NCBI GenBank assembly: GCA_902786815.1 | Contig: CADADV010000010.1 | Location: 1 to 64,000, forward strand | Source of the DNA: an uncultured Eubacteriales bacterium | Lineage (GTDB): Bacteria; Bacillota; Clostridia; Peptostreptococcales; Anaerovoracaceae | Reading direction: 5' to 3' | DNA length: 64,000 nt | Shown here: positions 27,145-38,084 of the stretch, in pieces | Layout of the letters: every line of letters begins with the position of its first letter | Numbering within the stretch: the first letter of the stretch is position 1 | Notes under the pieces: generated by a model | Databases searched by the model: none | Told to the model about the DNA's origin: nothing | What the model saw: only the letters and a program-made list of their open reading frames with translations | Program-made: the position numbers and the translations under genes

Positions 27145-28296
27145 TTATTCCTCGTAAATCGTAACGCCCTGCACGACCCGATTGACTTCACCTGTCGGAC
27201 ATGGATTGTCCGGAGTGATTCCCAGTTTCATCGAATACATCATGGCCAGAGTCTGCGCGGCCATGATGTAGGCCGGCGCCAGAAGACAATTGGCAGACTC
27301 GTTCCGGTAGCCCATGTTCAAATAGAGATCGCAGCATCCGGCCGCTTCCGCGTCTTCGGATGACGCGATCGCGATGATCTTGCTCCCCTTCCGGTCTCTG
27401 TCGAGTTCCTTCAGCACATCCATTTCATATCTTCTTGTAAACGGATCGTCGGAGAGGAACACGACGCAAAGGGTTTCGTCGTCAACGACGGATTTCGGTC
27501 CGTGCCTGAACCCCATAGGCGTATCATGCAGCGCGACCATCTGCCCCGCTGTCAGTTCGAGCACCTTGAGCGCAGCTTCCTGAGCGAGTCCTTTCAGGAC
27601 ATCGCTTCCCAGATAGACGATTCGGGTGAAGTCGTTTTCCGCAACGAACTCAGCAAGTTCTTTGTGTCCGACGGCGAGGAATTTCTCCGCGCTGCTTACC
27701 GTCTCGTAGAGGTCCATCTCGTAATCTCCTGACAGGACCGCGAGCGCAGCGATGTACATACAGGTGAAGCTGCTGGTCATAGCGAAGCTTCTGTCGTTGG
27801 TCTCCGGCGTGAGCACCAGGCTGAAACAGTTTGCCTTGTCCGCGGCCAGCTTCGCCAGCGCGCCCTCCTCGTTGCATGTGATGAACAGATGATTCACTTT
27901 ATCTGAGATCCGCTCCGCCGCCTTGACCGCTCCGACAGATTCCGGACTGTTGCCGGATCTGGCGAAGGATACGAGCAGCGTCTTCCGCTCCGGTGAAATG
28001 AACAGCTCGGGCGTGGCTACGATGTCTGTCGTGCCGATGGCGTGAACGCGGCCGGAAAGCTTTTGCAATAAAGCCGGATACAGGCACCGTCCTACATATT
28101 CGCTCGTGCCTGCGCCGGTCAGGATAATGTCGCATCCGCCTACCGTGGCATTATTGATAAAACTGCTCAGCGGACCGCGGACGCCGCGCACCTGCGCGAT
28201 CGTCTTCTGCCAGACGTCCGGCTGCTGCGCGATTTCCTCCGCTGTGAAAATGGCGTTTCTTGTTTTCAGTTCTTCTTTCTGATATCCAAATAACAT
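27145..28296 (-). CDS. AgaS-like double-SIS sugar-phosphate isomerase/deaminase
   Basis: 383 residues with two SIS domains: ILTGAGTSEYVGRCLYP and VSFARSGNSPESVGAV in the first, VYLGSDVLKGLAQEAALKVLE and MGFRHGPKSVV in the second. AgaS converts galactosamine-6-phosphate to tagatose-6-phosphate and ammonia in the GalNAc/GalN pathway. With the neighbouring GatZ-like protein this points to an amino-galactose or tagatose-phosphate route. No deacetylase gene is visible in the cluster. Confidence 0.85.
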   Translation of the reverse strand: MLFGYQKEELKTRNAIFTAEEIAQQPDVWQKTIAQVRGVRGPLSSFINNATVGGCDIILTGAGTSEYVGRCLYPALLQKLSGRVHAIGTTDIVATPELFISPERKTLLVSFARSGNSPESVGAVKAAERISDKVNHLFITCNEEGALAKLAADKANCFSLVLTPETNDRSFAMTSSFTCMYIAALAVLSGDYEMDLYETVSSAEKFLAVGHKELAEFVAENDFTRIVYLGSDVLKGLAQEAALKVLELTAGQMVALHDTPMGFRHGPKSVVDDETLCVVFLSDDPFTRRYEMDVLKELDRDRKGSKIIAIASSEDAEAAGCCDLYLNMGYRNESANCLLAPAYIMAAQTLAMMYSMKLGITPDNPCPTGEVNRVVQGVTIYEE

Positions 28297-28308
28297 GCTG
28301 CGTTCTCC

Positions 28309-29145
28309 TTATTTCATTCCTGTCATGGACAAGCCCTTGATGAACTGTTTCTGGAAGATGATGAACACAACTGCTGCCGGAATCATGATGAGAGCGGAAG
28401 CCGCCATCGTCGCCGACAGGTCGGTCGTATGCTGGGTCGAGAAGTAACTCAGAGCCAGCGGCAGTGTCATCTTTTCTGTCGATGAGAGGTAGATCAACGG
28501 ATTGAGGTAGTCGTTCCAGTACTCCATGAAGGTGAAGATGGCCAGTGCTCCGATGGCAGGCCGGATCTGCGGAATAACGATTCTCCAGTATATTGCAAAA
28601 TCTCCCGCGCCGTCGATGCGCGCGCTTTCGATGAGTTCCCGCGGGATCTCTTCGCAGTACTGTTTACAAAGGTAGATGCCGAAAACGTTCACGAAGGACG
28701 GAATGATCAGCGCCCATACAGAGTCATAGAGACCGATGTCATCGATGATGATGAACGTGGTGATCATGGTGACCTGCGCAGGTACCATCATGGTGAACAT
28801 GAGCATGGCGAAGAGGAAGTCCTTCCCTCTGAACCGGAAGCGCGCGAACAGGTATCCCACAAGCGTACTTGTAAACAGAATCACCAACGTGTTCGTGCAG
28901 GTGATGAAGACCGAGTTGCCAAGCCAGTGGAAGAAAGGCGATTTGGTCAGCACCTTGATGTATCCGTCGAGGGTGAATTCCTGCGGAATGATGTGCATCG
29001 GATCTGTCAGCGTCTCGATCGTTGTCTTAAAGGAATTGCTGAGCATCCATATATAAGGAATGACAACGATGAACGATACGGCCAGCAGGATCGCGAAGAT
29101 GAGCGCCCTGCTTTTGAAATCTCTTGTGTATGCGAAATCTTTCAT
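28309..29145 (-). CDS. Sugar ABC transporter permease (MalG type)
   Basis: About 278 residues with six helices and the EAA loop ELIESARIDGAGDFAIYWRIVIPQIRPA that docks the ATPase. It starts at MKDFAYTRD (29145), one base after the stop of the MalF-type permease; the longer frame to 29187 overlaps that gene. Confidence 0.93.
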   Translation of the reverse strand: MKDFAYTRDFKSRALIFAILLAVSFIVVIPYIWMLSNSFKTTIETLTDPMHIIPQEFTLDGYIKVLTKSPFFHWLGNSVFITCTNTLVILFTSTLVGYLFARFRFRGKDFLFAMLMFTMMVPAQVTMITTFIIIDDIGLYDSVWALIIPSFVNVFGIYLCKQYCEEIPRELIESARIDGAGDFAIYWRIVIPQIRPAIGALAIFTFMEYWNDYLNPLIYLSSTEKMTLPLALSYFSTQHTTDLSATMAASALIMIPAAVVFIIFQKQFIKGLSMTGMK

Positions 29146-29146
29146 A

Positions 29147-30034
29147 TCAGTACTCCCAATCAACTCTGTTGATGCGCTGCTGCACAAGGCTTACGATGAG
29201 AATCAGCAGGAACAGCACGACGGACAGTGCCGCTGCGTATCCCATTTCCTTGTAAATGAACGCATTCTCGTAGATATAACTTGTGAGTACCAGTCCGGAG
29301 TTCTGCGGTCCGTCTTTGAAGAGCAGGACGCTGAACTGCGCGAACATCTGGAAGTATGAGATCAGTGTCATGAGAATAACGAAGGTCGTCGTTCTGCCCA
29401 GCAGCGGCAGCGTGATGTGGAAGAATTTGCTCCACCCGCCTGCATGGTCGAGATCTGCCGCTTCATAGACTTCGCCGGGGATGCCGTCGATGCCCGCTGA
29501 GTAGAGGATGATGTTGTAGCCAAGGTCCGCCCACAAGGTGAAGACGATGACCGAAAACATGACGTAGTGAGGATCGCCTGTCCATGCTACGCCTTCCCCG
29601 CCAAAAGCTTCGATGATCTGGTTGACGAGTCCGATCTTCGTGTTGAAAATACTCCTCCCCCACACGACTGCCGAGGCGACCATAGGCGCCATACACGGCA
29701 GGAATACGATCATCCGGAAGAAGCTCCTGGTCTTGTTGCTCTTCATCTGGCTGATCAGCGTCGCGACGGTAAGAGAAATCACTATGTTAAGAGCAACTGC
29801 AACGACGGTGAATATGATCGTGTTCTTGAACGCTTTGACGGCGTCCGGATCGTCGAGCAGTTCTCTGTAGTTGTCAAGTCCAACAAACTCCGCAGAATGG
29901 TTCAGCGGATTGTAATTCATAAAGGATATCCCGAGTGTTCCAAGGATCGGGATAATAAGAAAAATCAGTGCTTCCGCAAATATTGGTATCAATATGAGCA
30001 GAAGGAATTTGCGGCTGGTTGTCAATTTGATCAC
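29147..30034 (-). CDS. Sugar ABC transporter permease (MalF type)
   Basis: 295 residues with six helices and the EAA loop GEVYEAADLDHAGGWSKFFHITLPLL. It forms the membrane channel with the downstream MalG-type permease. It is separated from the binding-protein gene by an intercistronic hairpin. Confidence 0.93.
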   Translation of the reverse strand: MIKLTTSRKFLLLILIPIFAEALIFLIIPILGTLGISFMNYNPLNHSAEFVGLDNYRELLDDPDAVKAFKNTIIFTVVAVALNIVISLTVATLISQMKSNKTRSFFRMIVFLPCMAPMVASAVVWGRSIFNTKIGLVNQIIEAFGGEGVAWTGDPHYVMFSVIVFTLWADLGYNIILYSAGIDGIPGEVYEAADLDHAGGWSKFFHITLPLLGRTTTFVILMTLISYFQMFAQFSVLLFKDGPQNSGLVLTSYIYENAFIYKEMGYAAALSVVLFLLILIVSLVQQRINRVDWEY

Positions 30035-30089
30035 CTTCCGGTTCTGCGCCCGGCATCTTCAAGGCCGGGATCTAAATATCCGAGTTTGC

Positions 30090-30122
30090 AAAGGCGCGGA
30101 GAGCAAACGCCCCCGCGCCTTT
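30090..30122 (-). terminator. Intercistronic hairpin after the binding-protein gene
   Basis: AAAGGCGCGG pairs with CCGCGCCTTT (10 bp) without a T run. Such hairpins usually protect the upstream message end, giving more binding protein than permease. Confidence 0.7.
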
Positions 30123-30132
30123 ATTCATGTGA

Positions 30133-31440
30133 TTATTTGTACAGTTTCTTGTTGAGTGTCTTTTCAAGGGCAGCCAGAGCTTCATCTGTCGAGCCTGCCT
30201 CGCCTTTGCAGTATGCGCTGAATGTTTCGTTGATACATTCTTTGAATACGTCTGTGTTGAAGAATCCGATGAACTGCGCGCCGTCGAGGATACCTACGAG
30301 CGGCTCAGCAATCGGGTACTTCTTGAGATACTCAGGATCCTGCGCGACTGCTTCCTTTGCAGGAATCTGTCCACAAGCCAGATTGTGCTGCATGATCACT
30401 TCGTCAGAGAAGAAATAGTTGAGGAAATCGAAAGCTGCAGCTTCCTGCGCCTCATCCAGTCCAGCAGCGACAGCCATGGACCAGCCTGTCTCAGAAGCGA
30501 ACTTTTTCTCAGGACCGTAGAACGGCATTGCAACATAGTCGAAGTCTTTGCCAAGCTCAAGGCCGAAACTGTCTATACCTTCCTGCAGGCACCAAGGTCC
30601 GCGCGGTACCATCATGACATCACCGGTGTACAGTTCCTGATATCCTTCGATATCGCTTCCGTCATCCAGGCCGGAAAGGTTGGTGACTGCACTGTCTCCG
30701 GATGCCATAGCTGCCAGCTCGTCCCAAGCCTTTTTGGCAGCATCTGAAGTGACGTTGATCGTGCCGTCTTCATTCAGATAGTTTTCACCCTGCGAAAGGA
30801 TCATGGAAGTCCACAGATACATAACGCCGTCCCAGTTGACGAAGTCAAATCCCTTGACTTTGATCTTATCTCCGTCCTTGATGGTTCCCTTTTCGGCTGC
30901 TGCTTTCAGTTCGTCCCATGTAGTCGGAACTTCGACGCCGGCGTCCTTCATGACATTGTTGTTGACGACCAGTCCGCCGCATTCAATGTTGAACTCCTGC
31001 GGAATGCCGTAGATGACACCGTCCGCTTCCAGAGCGCCGTAAGTGTTCGGATAGCATTCTTCCTTGACTTCTTTCTGCATGTCTTCAGGAAGCGGCGCTA
31101 AAACGCCTGCAGGTGCGAAATCGACGCCCCAGCCTCCCCACATCTCGTAGATGTCAGCTCCGCCTTCTTTTGACATGAGTGCTGTCTGCACCTTTGACTC
31201 GAACTCGTCATACGGGAATGACTCAATGTTGACTGTTACGTCAGGATGCTCCTCCATGTAGGCGTCAACGATGCTCTGATATGACGCGTTCCATGATTCT
31301 TCATTGTTGTGTGTCCACAACGTCAGCGTTGTTCCGTCAGAACTGCCGCCACTGTCTGAGCCGCCGCATCCGGTGATCACGAGTGCGATCCCCAGGGTCA
31401 GCACGACTGTCAGGGCGATCAGAATCAGTTTCTTTTTCAT
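30133..31440 (-). CDS. Extracellular sugar-binding lipoprotein
   Basis: 435 residues. The signal peptide ends in ALVITGCGG, so it is lipid-anchored, and it has the family-1 solute-binding fold (TLWTHNNEESWNASYQSIVDAY, YEMWGGWGVDFAPAG, GDVMMVPRGPWCLQEG). It delivers sugar or oligosaccharide to the MalF/MalG pair. Confidence 0.93.
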   Translation of the reverse strand: MKKKLILIALTVVLTLGIALVITGCGGSDSGGSSDGTTLTLWTHNNEESWNASYQSIVDAYMEEHPDVTVNIESFPYDEFESKVQTALMSKEGGADIYEMWGGWGVDFAPAGVLAPLPEDMQKEVKEECYPNTYGALEADGVIYGIPQEFNIECGGLVVNNNVMKDAGVEVPTTWDELKAAAEKGTIKDGDKIKVKGFDFVNWDGVMYLWTSMILSQGENYLNEDGTINVTSDAAKKAWDELAAMASGDSAVTNLSGLDDGSDIEGYQELYTGDVMMVPRGPWCLQEGIDSFGLELGKDFDYVAMPFYGPEKKFASETGWSMAVAAGLDEAQEAAAFDFLNYFFSDEVIMQHNLACGQIPAKEAVAQDPEYLKKYPIAEPLVGILDGAQFIGFFNTDVFKECINETFSAYCKGEAGSTDEALAALEKTLNKKLYK

Positions 31441-31477
31441 TTCTTTTTCCTCCTTAGAATCAGATAATAACCACCGA

Positions 31478-32782
31478 CTAGAACTTGAAATAACTTAAAT
31501 ACGCTCTATTCTTCTCAAGCATCTCCTGAACCATGTTATGGATTTCCTCCATGCTGCATACGCTTGCCGTAAGCGGGTCCTGAAGAACTGCCTGGAATAC
31601 CAGATCAGTATCGCCTGTGATCGCTGCCTGTACTGCCATCTCCTCAAGCTTCGCTGAGTGGGATACCAGTGCTGACAACTGCGGCGGAAGTGTGTACACG
31701 CCCTTGACATGGATGCCGGTTTTGTCTGCCATGACCGGCACCTCTACGCAGGCGCCTTCATCTATATTGGTGATATACCCCTTGTTCCTGAGGTTTGCGT
31801 TAAACGGGAACGGCGTGCCATCGCCGTAAATGGCGTTGAAGATATTCGATGCGTATTCATCGCCGCGCTCCAGTTCGACTTCTCCGTTCTCAAGCCAGTC
31901 AGAGTATTCTGCTTCCCAGGTGTCTTCACGGTTCATGTACTCTTTCAGTATATACGCGTATTCGCCCGGGTTCCATCCTGTTCCGTGCATGCAGTATTTC
32001 TCAATGAGATCCGGTCTCTTACGGAACCACGGATTGTACTCCGAATTGTGTCCTGAGGACTCTGTTGGGAAGTATCTGAGATATTTGAACATCTCGATCC
32101 GGACAGGTTCTTCTGCTGCGACTTCCGGTCTGGTGATGGCTTCCCGCAGCGCCGGATACATGTCCTCGCCATTGTGTTTCAGTTCCAGATAGAATGCCTG
32201 GTGATTGATGCCAGCGCAGGTGTAGTCCAGTTCCCCTTTCTGCAGCCCGAGCCAGCCTGCCAGCATCTCCGCTGTTCCCTGCACACTGTGGCAAAGTCCT
32301 GTGATGCTCACATCCGACTGCGCCTGCAGATAGCTGACGAGCATAGCCATCGGATTGGTGTAGTTGAGAACGACCGCGTTCGGACAAAGCTTCTCAACAT
32401 CTCTGATGATCTCCAGCAGGACAGGAGCTGTCCTGAGAAAGCGGAAGATCCCCGATGGGCCTCTCGTATCGCCGACACAGATATCCACGCCGTACTTCTT
32501 CGGGATCTCAACGTCATACCGCCAGACGTCCACGCCACCCTGCAGCACTGTAATCAGTACGCCGTCCGCGCCCGGCAGCGCTTCGAGCCTGTCCGTCGTC
32601 GCCGTGACCGTCGCATGGTGACCGCCGGCTTTTACGACCTTCTCGATGCCGCGTCTGGCATAGTCCAGTCGCTTTGCATCGATATCCACGAGGGCGATCT
32701 CTGCGTCATCAAAGCTTTCGAATGTCATCAGGTCTCTTACCAAATCTCTGGTGAATTCCAGAGAACCACAAATTTCCTCATG
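31478..32782 (-). CDS. GH4 family glycosidase, alpha-galactosidase (MelA)-like
   Basis: About 434 residues. The body matches the NAD- and Mn-dependent GH4 enzymes, closest to MelA: LNYTNPMAML, GLCHSVQGTAEM (metal Cys and neighbours), CAGINHQAFYLEL (metal His), and SSGHNSEYNPW. I start it at ATG 32782 behind GAGGG. The N-terminus reads MRKFVVLLEFTRDLVRD; the Gly-rich G-x-G-S loop that binds NAD in this family, expected just before LEFTRD, is missing. Either a small in-frame deletion has hit the cofactor site or the true N-terminus differs. It is first gene of the sugar operon, under a LacI-type operator. Confidence 0.82.
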   Translation of the reverse strand, partial: HEEICGSLEFTRDLVRDLMTFESFDDAEIALVDIDAKRLDYARRGIEKVVKAGGHHATVTATTDRLEALPGADGVLITVLQGGVDVWRYDVEIPKKYGVDICVGDTRGPSGIFRFLRTAPVLLEIIRDVEKLCPNAVVLNYTNPMAMLVSYLQAQSDVSITGLCHSVQGTAEMLAGWLGLQKGELDYTCAGINHQAFYLELKHNGEDMYPALREAITRPEVAAEEPVRIEMFKYLRYFPTESSGHNSEYNPWFRKRPDLIEKYCMHGTGWNPGEYAYILKEYMNREDTWEAEYSDWLENGEVELERGDEYASNIFNAIYGDGTPFPFNANLRNKGYITNIDEGACVEVPVMADKTGIHVKGVYTLPPQLSALVSHSAKLEEMAVQAAITGDTDLVFQAVLQDPLTASVCSMEEIHNMVQEMLEKNRAYLSYFKF

Positions 32783-32793
32783 TGCGTCCCTCT

Positions 32794-32810
32794 TTGTTTA
32801 GTAAACAAAA
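32794..32810. promoter_or_regulatory. LacI-type operator of the sugar operon
   Basis: Perfect 17-bp palindrome TTTGTTTA-G-TAAACAAA in the 5' leader of the GH4 gene, about 20 bases after the expected transcript start. Its core TGTTTA-N-TAAACA recurs at 32938-32950 before the LacI gene. Confidence 0.85.
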
Positions 32811-32837
32811 CCTTTCAATACACTTTACTTTGTTATC

Positions 32838-32866
32838 ATTATAGAGCGTTTTCTCCCAAATGTAAA
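32838..32866 (-). promoter_or_regulatory. Promoter of the sugar operon
   Basis: On the minus strand: TTTACA (32866-32861), a 17-base spacer and TATAAT (32843-32838). Confidence 0.85.
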
Positions 32867-32909
32867 CTGTTTTTTGCTGCCAAATAAAGGAACTTGCATG
32901 AATTACGGC

Positions 32910-34905
<1,996 letters not shown>

Positions 34906-34918
34906 ATACGATTTGCTT

Positions 34919-34947
34919 TTGCCATATCCCCGGATTTGTTGTATAAT
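34919..34947 (+). promoter_or_regulatory. tRNA-Val promoter
   Basis: TTGCCA (34919-34924), a 17-base spacer and TATAAT (34942-34947). A GCTTTTGC copy (34915-34922) overlaps the -35 box. Confidence 0.75.
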
Positions 34948-34961
34948 GCTGGGGACGGCTC

Positions 34962-35037
34962 GGTCTGCTAGCTCAGCTGGGAGAGCGCATGGGTCACAAC
35001 CATGATGTCGTGGGTTCGAGCCCCGCGCAGACCACCA
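34962..35037 (+). tRNA. tRNA-Val (CAC)
   Basis: 76 bases with an encoded CCA. Acceptor GGTCTGC pairs with GCAGACC; the D-arm is GCTC/GAGC. The anticodon stem CATGG/CCATG has loop GTCACAA, so the anticodon is CAC and it reads GTG. T-arm GTGGG/CCCGC with TTCGAGC. Confidence 0.92.
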
Positions 35038-35045
35038 GGAACATA

Positions 35046-35077
35046 AGACCCCGCGCCAGTGAAATGGCCGCGGGGTT
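35046..35077 (+). terminator. Terminator after tRNA-Val
   Basis: CCCCGCG pairs with CGCGGGG, followed by TTTTT. Confidence 0.88.
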
Positions 35078-35124
35078 TTTCACAAATCTGCAAGTACACT
35101 TTTGGCAGGCACGGATCGATGTGT

Positions 35125-37446
35125 ATGAACAATATAAGACTGTTAAGACGCAGTATCCTGATACTTCTGTTTCTGGGTGTGCTGATCGGCACATGCGGAT
35201 TTAGTGCGGCCGCCGACGAGAATACTTTCACCACCCGCCCTGACGTTCAGTTTGCTGACGACAGCCGTTATAAAGATGTCCGGCAGCTCGAACTGAGTTT
35301 CTATGACACTGCGGATCACCTGTATAACTGGAAGTTCCCCTATTCCGATGATCTTTTCCGGTATCCTTCCGATGAATTCAGCAGATTGTTTGCGCAGTGC
35401 TCTCTTGGTTTTGCGATATCCGCTTTCCGAAACGATAAAGAAGATTTTCTGCCGTACTTTGACCGGTATCTCGCAGCGATCGGGTTCGACGACCGGGATT
35501 CGTTTGGATACGATCGGCCGCCGACGCCGGATTCTCTGGCGGGAGTCATTGCGCATAAACGCATCGATGATATGACCGTCATTGCTGCGACCGCCTGCGG
35601 AGCAGGTTATGGAGAGGAATGGTCCTCGAACCTGATGGTCGGAACCGGGGAGCGCCACGAGGGCTTCAATAACGCAGCTATGATACTGGAGAGGCACATC
35701 AACAGTTATATCAAAGAGCACAACATCAAAGGCAAAACAAAGCTCTGGATCTCGGGGTACTCAAGAGCATCTGCCGTCGCGAACATCACAGCGGCAGATA
35801 TGATCGAATCCGGACGATTCGATGACGTGTACGCTTATCTCACCGCTGTTCCTAGAACGACGAAAAAGCCGGTCGCTTATCCGGGCATCTACAATATCTG
35901 CGGCAAGAACGATCCCGTGCCGCGTACGCCGCTGCAAAGCTGGGGGTTTGAGCGGTACGGAACGACCCTGTACACACCTTCTCAGGAAACGGACAGCAAT
36001 TATGCAGCTCTGGCCCATACAGCATCAAAGACAACACAGCAGCTTGCCTATGAACCCTTCCGGAACAATCCGGAGCTCAACCATCAATTCCGCCTGGTGC
36101 TATCCTTTTTGGGATCCTTCTTCCCGACCACGGATGAATATGTTGCACAGCTGCAGCCAAACCTGATGAAAATCTGGACGGAACCCGATTTAGGGCATGC
36201 TTTTGAGATGCTTGCCGCATCCATGCCGAAGCACTCCCAATTGAACGCGCAGCAAAAGAACCAGCGTGATGTATTTGTTGACTATCTTACCTTCGCAGCG
36301 TCCCAGCACCTCAAATCAAAAAGCCGCCAGACCGATGACGGAAGCTGGGAAGCGGATGATCCAACTGCTGATAACGTTGTTCTGGAGCATCGCCCCATGA
36401 CCTACATCAGCTGGCTGTTCTCTGACAACAGTACGGAAGATGTATTCTACGGTCCAACAGAAACCAGGTGGATCGTCTTCATCGGCGACATAGCCGTCGA
36501 CGTACTGAAAGGCAAAACCACCATCGCTTCCATTGACCGCAAAGGATCACTCACTGAAGCAGAAGACTCCGGGGACGCCAAACAAGGTTCCCTGCCGGAC
36601 ATTTTCATGATGCGCCAGGGAAAAGAAACGGCCGTCAGCCTTCCTTCTGACAGTGAATATACGATACAGGTGACCGCCTTCAACCGAAAGTCGCTGACCT
36701 ATCATGATCTTTCATACGATGCGTATGATACCGCTTATAAACCGGGCATGATGTACATCGGAACTCCCGGCAAAGGTACTTATAAGATGAAAATAACTCC
36801 GGGCGAAGATCTTCCGGAGCTTGTTCCCACAGATAATAATGATGCCTTTGCTGCGTTTGCCCAAACACCTTATCGCTATTCTCCGGCAGACGAAATGGAT
36901 ACAGAGATGAACGCGGACAGGAACAGTTTTCTTTCTGTTGGAGAAATAATCAAAATCGTGATCCGGACAAATCTGCTTCTGCTTTTGCTGTATGTGATCT
37001 GTCTGATCATCTATCTGGTGCACCGCCGTGAGGCGAAAAAAGGATCTGTTTCCTATTCCTCATGGTTCGTCATTGTGCCGCATCTGGTTGTCATCGCGGT
37101 CTTCGCCGTTCTGACACAGATTTTTTCCTATTATCTGTTCGCCATTGATCAGGCCATGACGGAATGTGCCGCAGTCACGTTTTTCGTGATCTGGCTTTTA
37201 TCGGTGCGGGGACTTCTGCGGAACAGGAACCGGCGGAACCTGCTGCTCTCCGTTGTCCTTGCTCTGGTGACAGTGATTGTCTTCCTGTTCTATCACAGAC
37301 TGCCGCTCGCAAGTTTCAGCGTGTTCCACCTGTTGGTATTTGCTGCGATCGTGGTGGGCTTCGCCTTTCTGGCGATCCAGTCCTTCCGTACTACTCCAGT
37401 CCGGGAAACTCCAGCTGCCGGAGAGCTTCAAACAAAACAACAATGA
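35125..37446 (+). CDS. Large lipase-like membrane protein
   Basis: About 773 residues. An N-terminal signal or anchor (RSILILLFLGVLIGTCGFSAAA) is followed by an alpha/beta-hydrolase-type region with a nucleophile elbow GYSRASAVAN (Ser near 213). This matches clostridial lipase-family proteins that have G-Y-S-R in place of G-H-S-L. Residues from about 605 onward contain several membrane helices (LLLLLYVICLIIYLV, HLVVIAVFAVLTQIF and more). The catalytic domain should face outside. The start is uncertain: ATGs at 35119 and 35125 both have weak ribosome sites. Its 3' end overlaps the convergent trmL by 56 bases. Confidence 0.72.
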   Translation: MNNIRLLRRSILILLFLGVLIGTCGFSAAADENTFTTRPDVQFADDSRYKDVRQLELSFYDTADHLYNWKFPYSDDLFRYPSDEFSRLFAQCSLGFAISAFRNDKEDFLPYFDRYLAAIGFDDRDSFGYDRPPTPDSLAGVIAHKRIDDMTVIAATACGAGYGEEWSSNLMVGTGERHEGFNNAAMILERHINSYIKEHNIKGKTKLWISGYSRASAVANITAADMIESGRFDDVYAYLTAVPRTTKKPVAYPGIYNICGKNDPVPRTPLQSWGFERYGTTLYTPSQETDSNYAALAHTASKTTQQLAYEPFRNNPELNHQFRLVLSFLGSFFPTTDEYVAQLQPNLMKIWTEPDLGHAFEMLAASMPKHSQLNAQQKNQRDVFVDYLTFAASQHLKSKSRQTDDGSWEADDPTADNVVLEHRPMTYISWLFSDNSTEDVFYGPTETRWIVFIGDIAVDVLKGKTTIASIDRKGSLTEAEDSGDAKQGSLPDIFMMRQGKETAVSLPSDSEYTIQVTAFNRKSLTYHDLSYDAYDTAYKPGMMYIGTPGKGTYKMKITPGEDLPELVPTDNNDAFAAFAQTPYRYSPADEMDTEMNADRNSFLSVGEIIKIVIRTNLLLLLLYVICLIIYLVHRREAKKGSVSYSSWFVIVPHLVVIAVFAVLTQIFSYYLFAIDQAMTECAAVTFFVIWLLSVRGLLRNRNRRNLLLSVVLALVTVIVFLFYHRLPLASFSVFHLLVFAAIVVGFAFLAIQSFRTTPVRETPAAGELQTKQQ

Positions 37447-37861
37447 CGGAATTGGATAAGTTGAATGATCTGAGACGTGTGTTCGCACTCATGGGGATGC
37501 GGACAGCCTGATCGGCGTGGGCGGCAATGAAATCACGGGGCAGCCCCGCAGTCTCACGCCCGAAGAGGATCATGTCCTCGTCCCTGTATTCTACATCCGT
37601 ATAACGATGTCCGCCCTTGGTCGTGGCCAGCCACATGCGCCGGCCCGCGTACTTCTCCATGAACTCATCAAGACTTTCGTGCACCTCAAGTTTGACATAA
37701 GGCCAGTAGTCGAGCCCTGCGCGCTTCAGGCTTTTGTCGTCGATGCTGAAACCGAGCGGCTTGACGAGATGCAGCACACTGTCCGTGGCTGCGGCCGTTC
37801 TCGCGATATTACCTGTGTTGGGCGGAATCTCCGGTTCCACCAGAACGATGTGGATTGCCAT
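37391..37861 (-). CDS. trmL: tRNA (cytidine/uridine-34-2'-O)-methyltransferase
   Basis: 156-residue SPOUT methyltransferase: VLVEPEIPPNTGNIARTAAAT at the N-terminus, then ILFGRETAGLP and IPMSANTRLRSFNLSNSVIVVLFEALRQ, which form the trefoil knot. It methylates the wobble base of certain tRNA-Leu species. I start at ATG 37861 nine bases after GGAG; a TTG three codons earlier sits on the ribosome site. It lies 63 bases after the tRNA-Pro gene on the same strand. Confidence 0.93.
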   Translation of the reverse strand: MAIHIVLVEPEIPPNTGNIARTAAATDSVLHLVKPLGFSIDDKSLKRAGLDYWPYVKLEVHESLDEFMEKYAGRRMWLATTKGGHRYTDVEYRDEDMILFGRETAGLPRDFIAAHADQAVRIPMSANTRLRSFNLSNSVIVVLFEALRQLEFPGLE

Positions 37862-37902
37862 ATGAATCAACTCCTGCTGTCATGCTTTTGCGAATGAAAT
37901 AC

Positions 37903-38016
37903 AAAACGCCGGGGTTTGCTCTTTGGTCGGAGAGACAGGATTTGAACCTGCGGCCACCTGACCCCCAGTCAGGTGCGCTACCAAACTGCGCCACTCCCCG
38001 ATAACTCCCGGCGTTT
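37903..38016 (-). promoter_or_regulatory. Outer stem enclosing the tRNA-Pro precursor, with T run
   Basis: On the minus strand AAACGCCGGG (38016-38007), just 5' of the tRNA, is the perfect complement of CCCGGCGTTT (37913-37904), just 3' of it and followed by TGTATTT. The two arms can form a 10-bp stem around the tRNA, so the terminator-like arm has its partner on the other side of the tRNA. Confidence 0.6.
37924..38000 (-). tRNA. tRNA-Pro (GGG)
   Basis: 77 bases with encoded CCA. Acceptor CGGGGAG pairs with CTCTCCG (one G-U). Anticodon stem CCTGA/TCAGG with loop CTGGGGG gives anticodon GGG. D-arm GCGC/GCGC and T-arm GCAGG/CCTGT with TTCAAAT are normal. Confidence 0.95.
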
Positions 38017-38049
38017 CGTACTTTGCTATTATACACCTTTTCCTTTTCA

Positions 38050-38078
38050 TTGACAAATACTATCTTGCGGTTTATACT
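38050..38078 (+). promoter_or_regulatory. Promoter of the pantothenate operon
   Basis: TTGACA (38050-38055), a 17-base spacer and TATACT (38073-38078). Confidence 0.8.
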
Positions 38079-38084
38079 TCCCCT

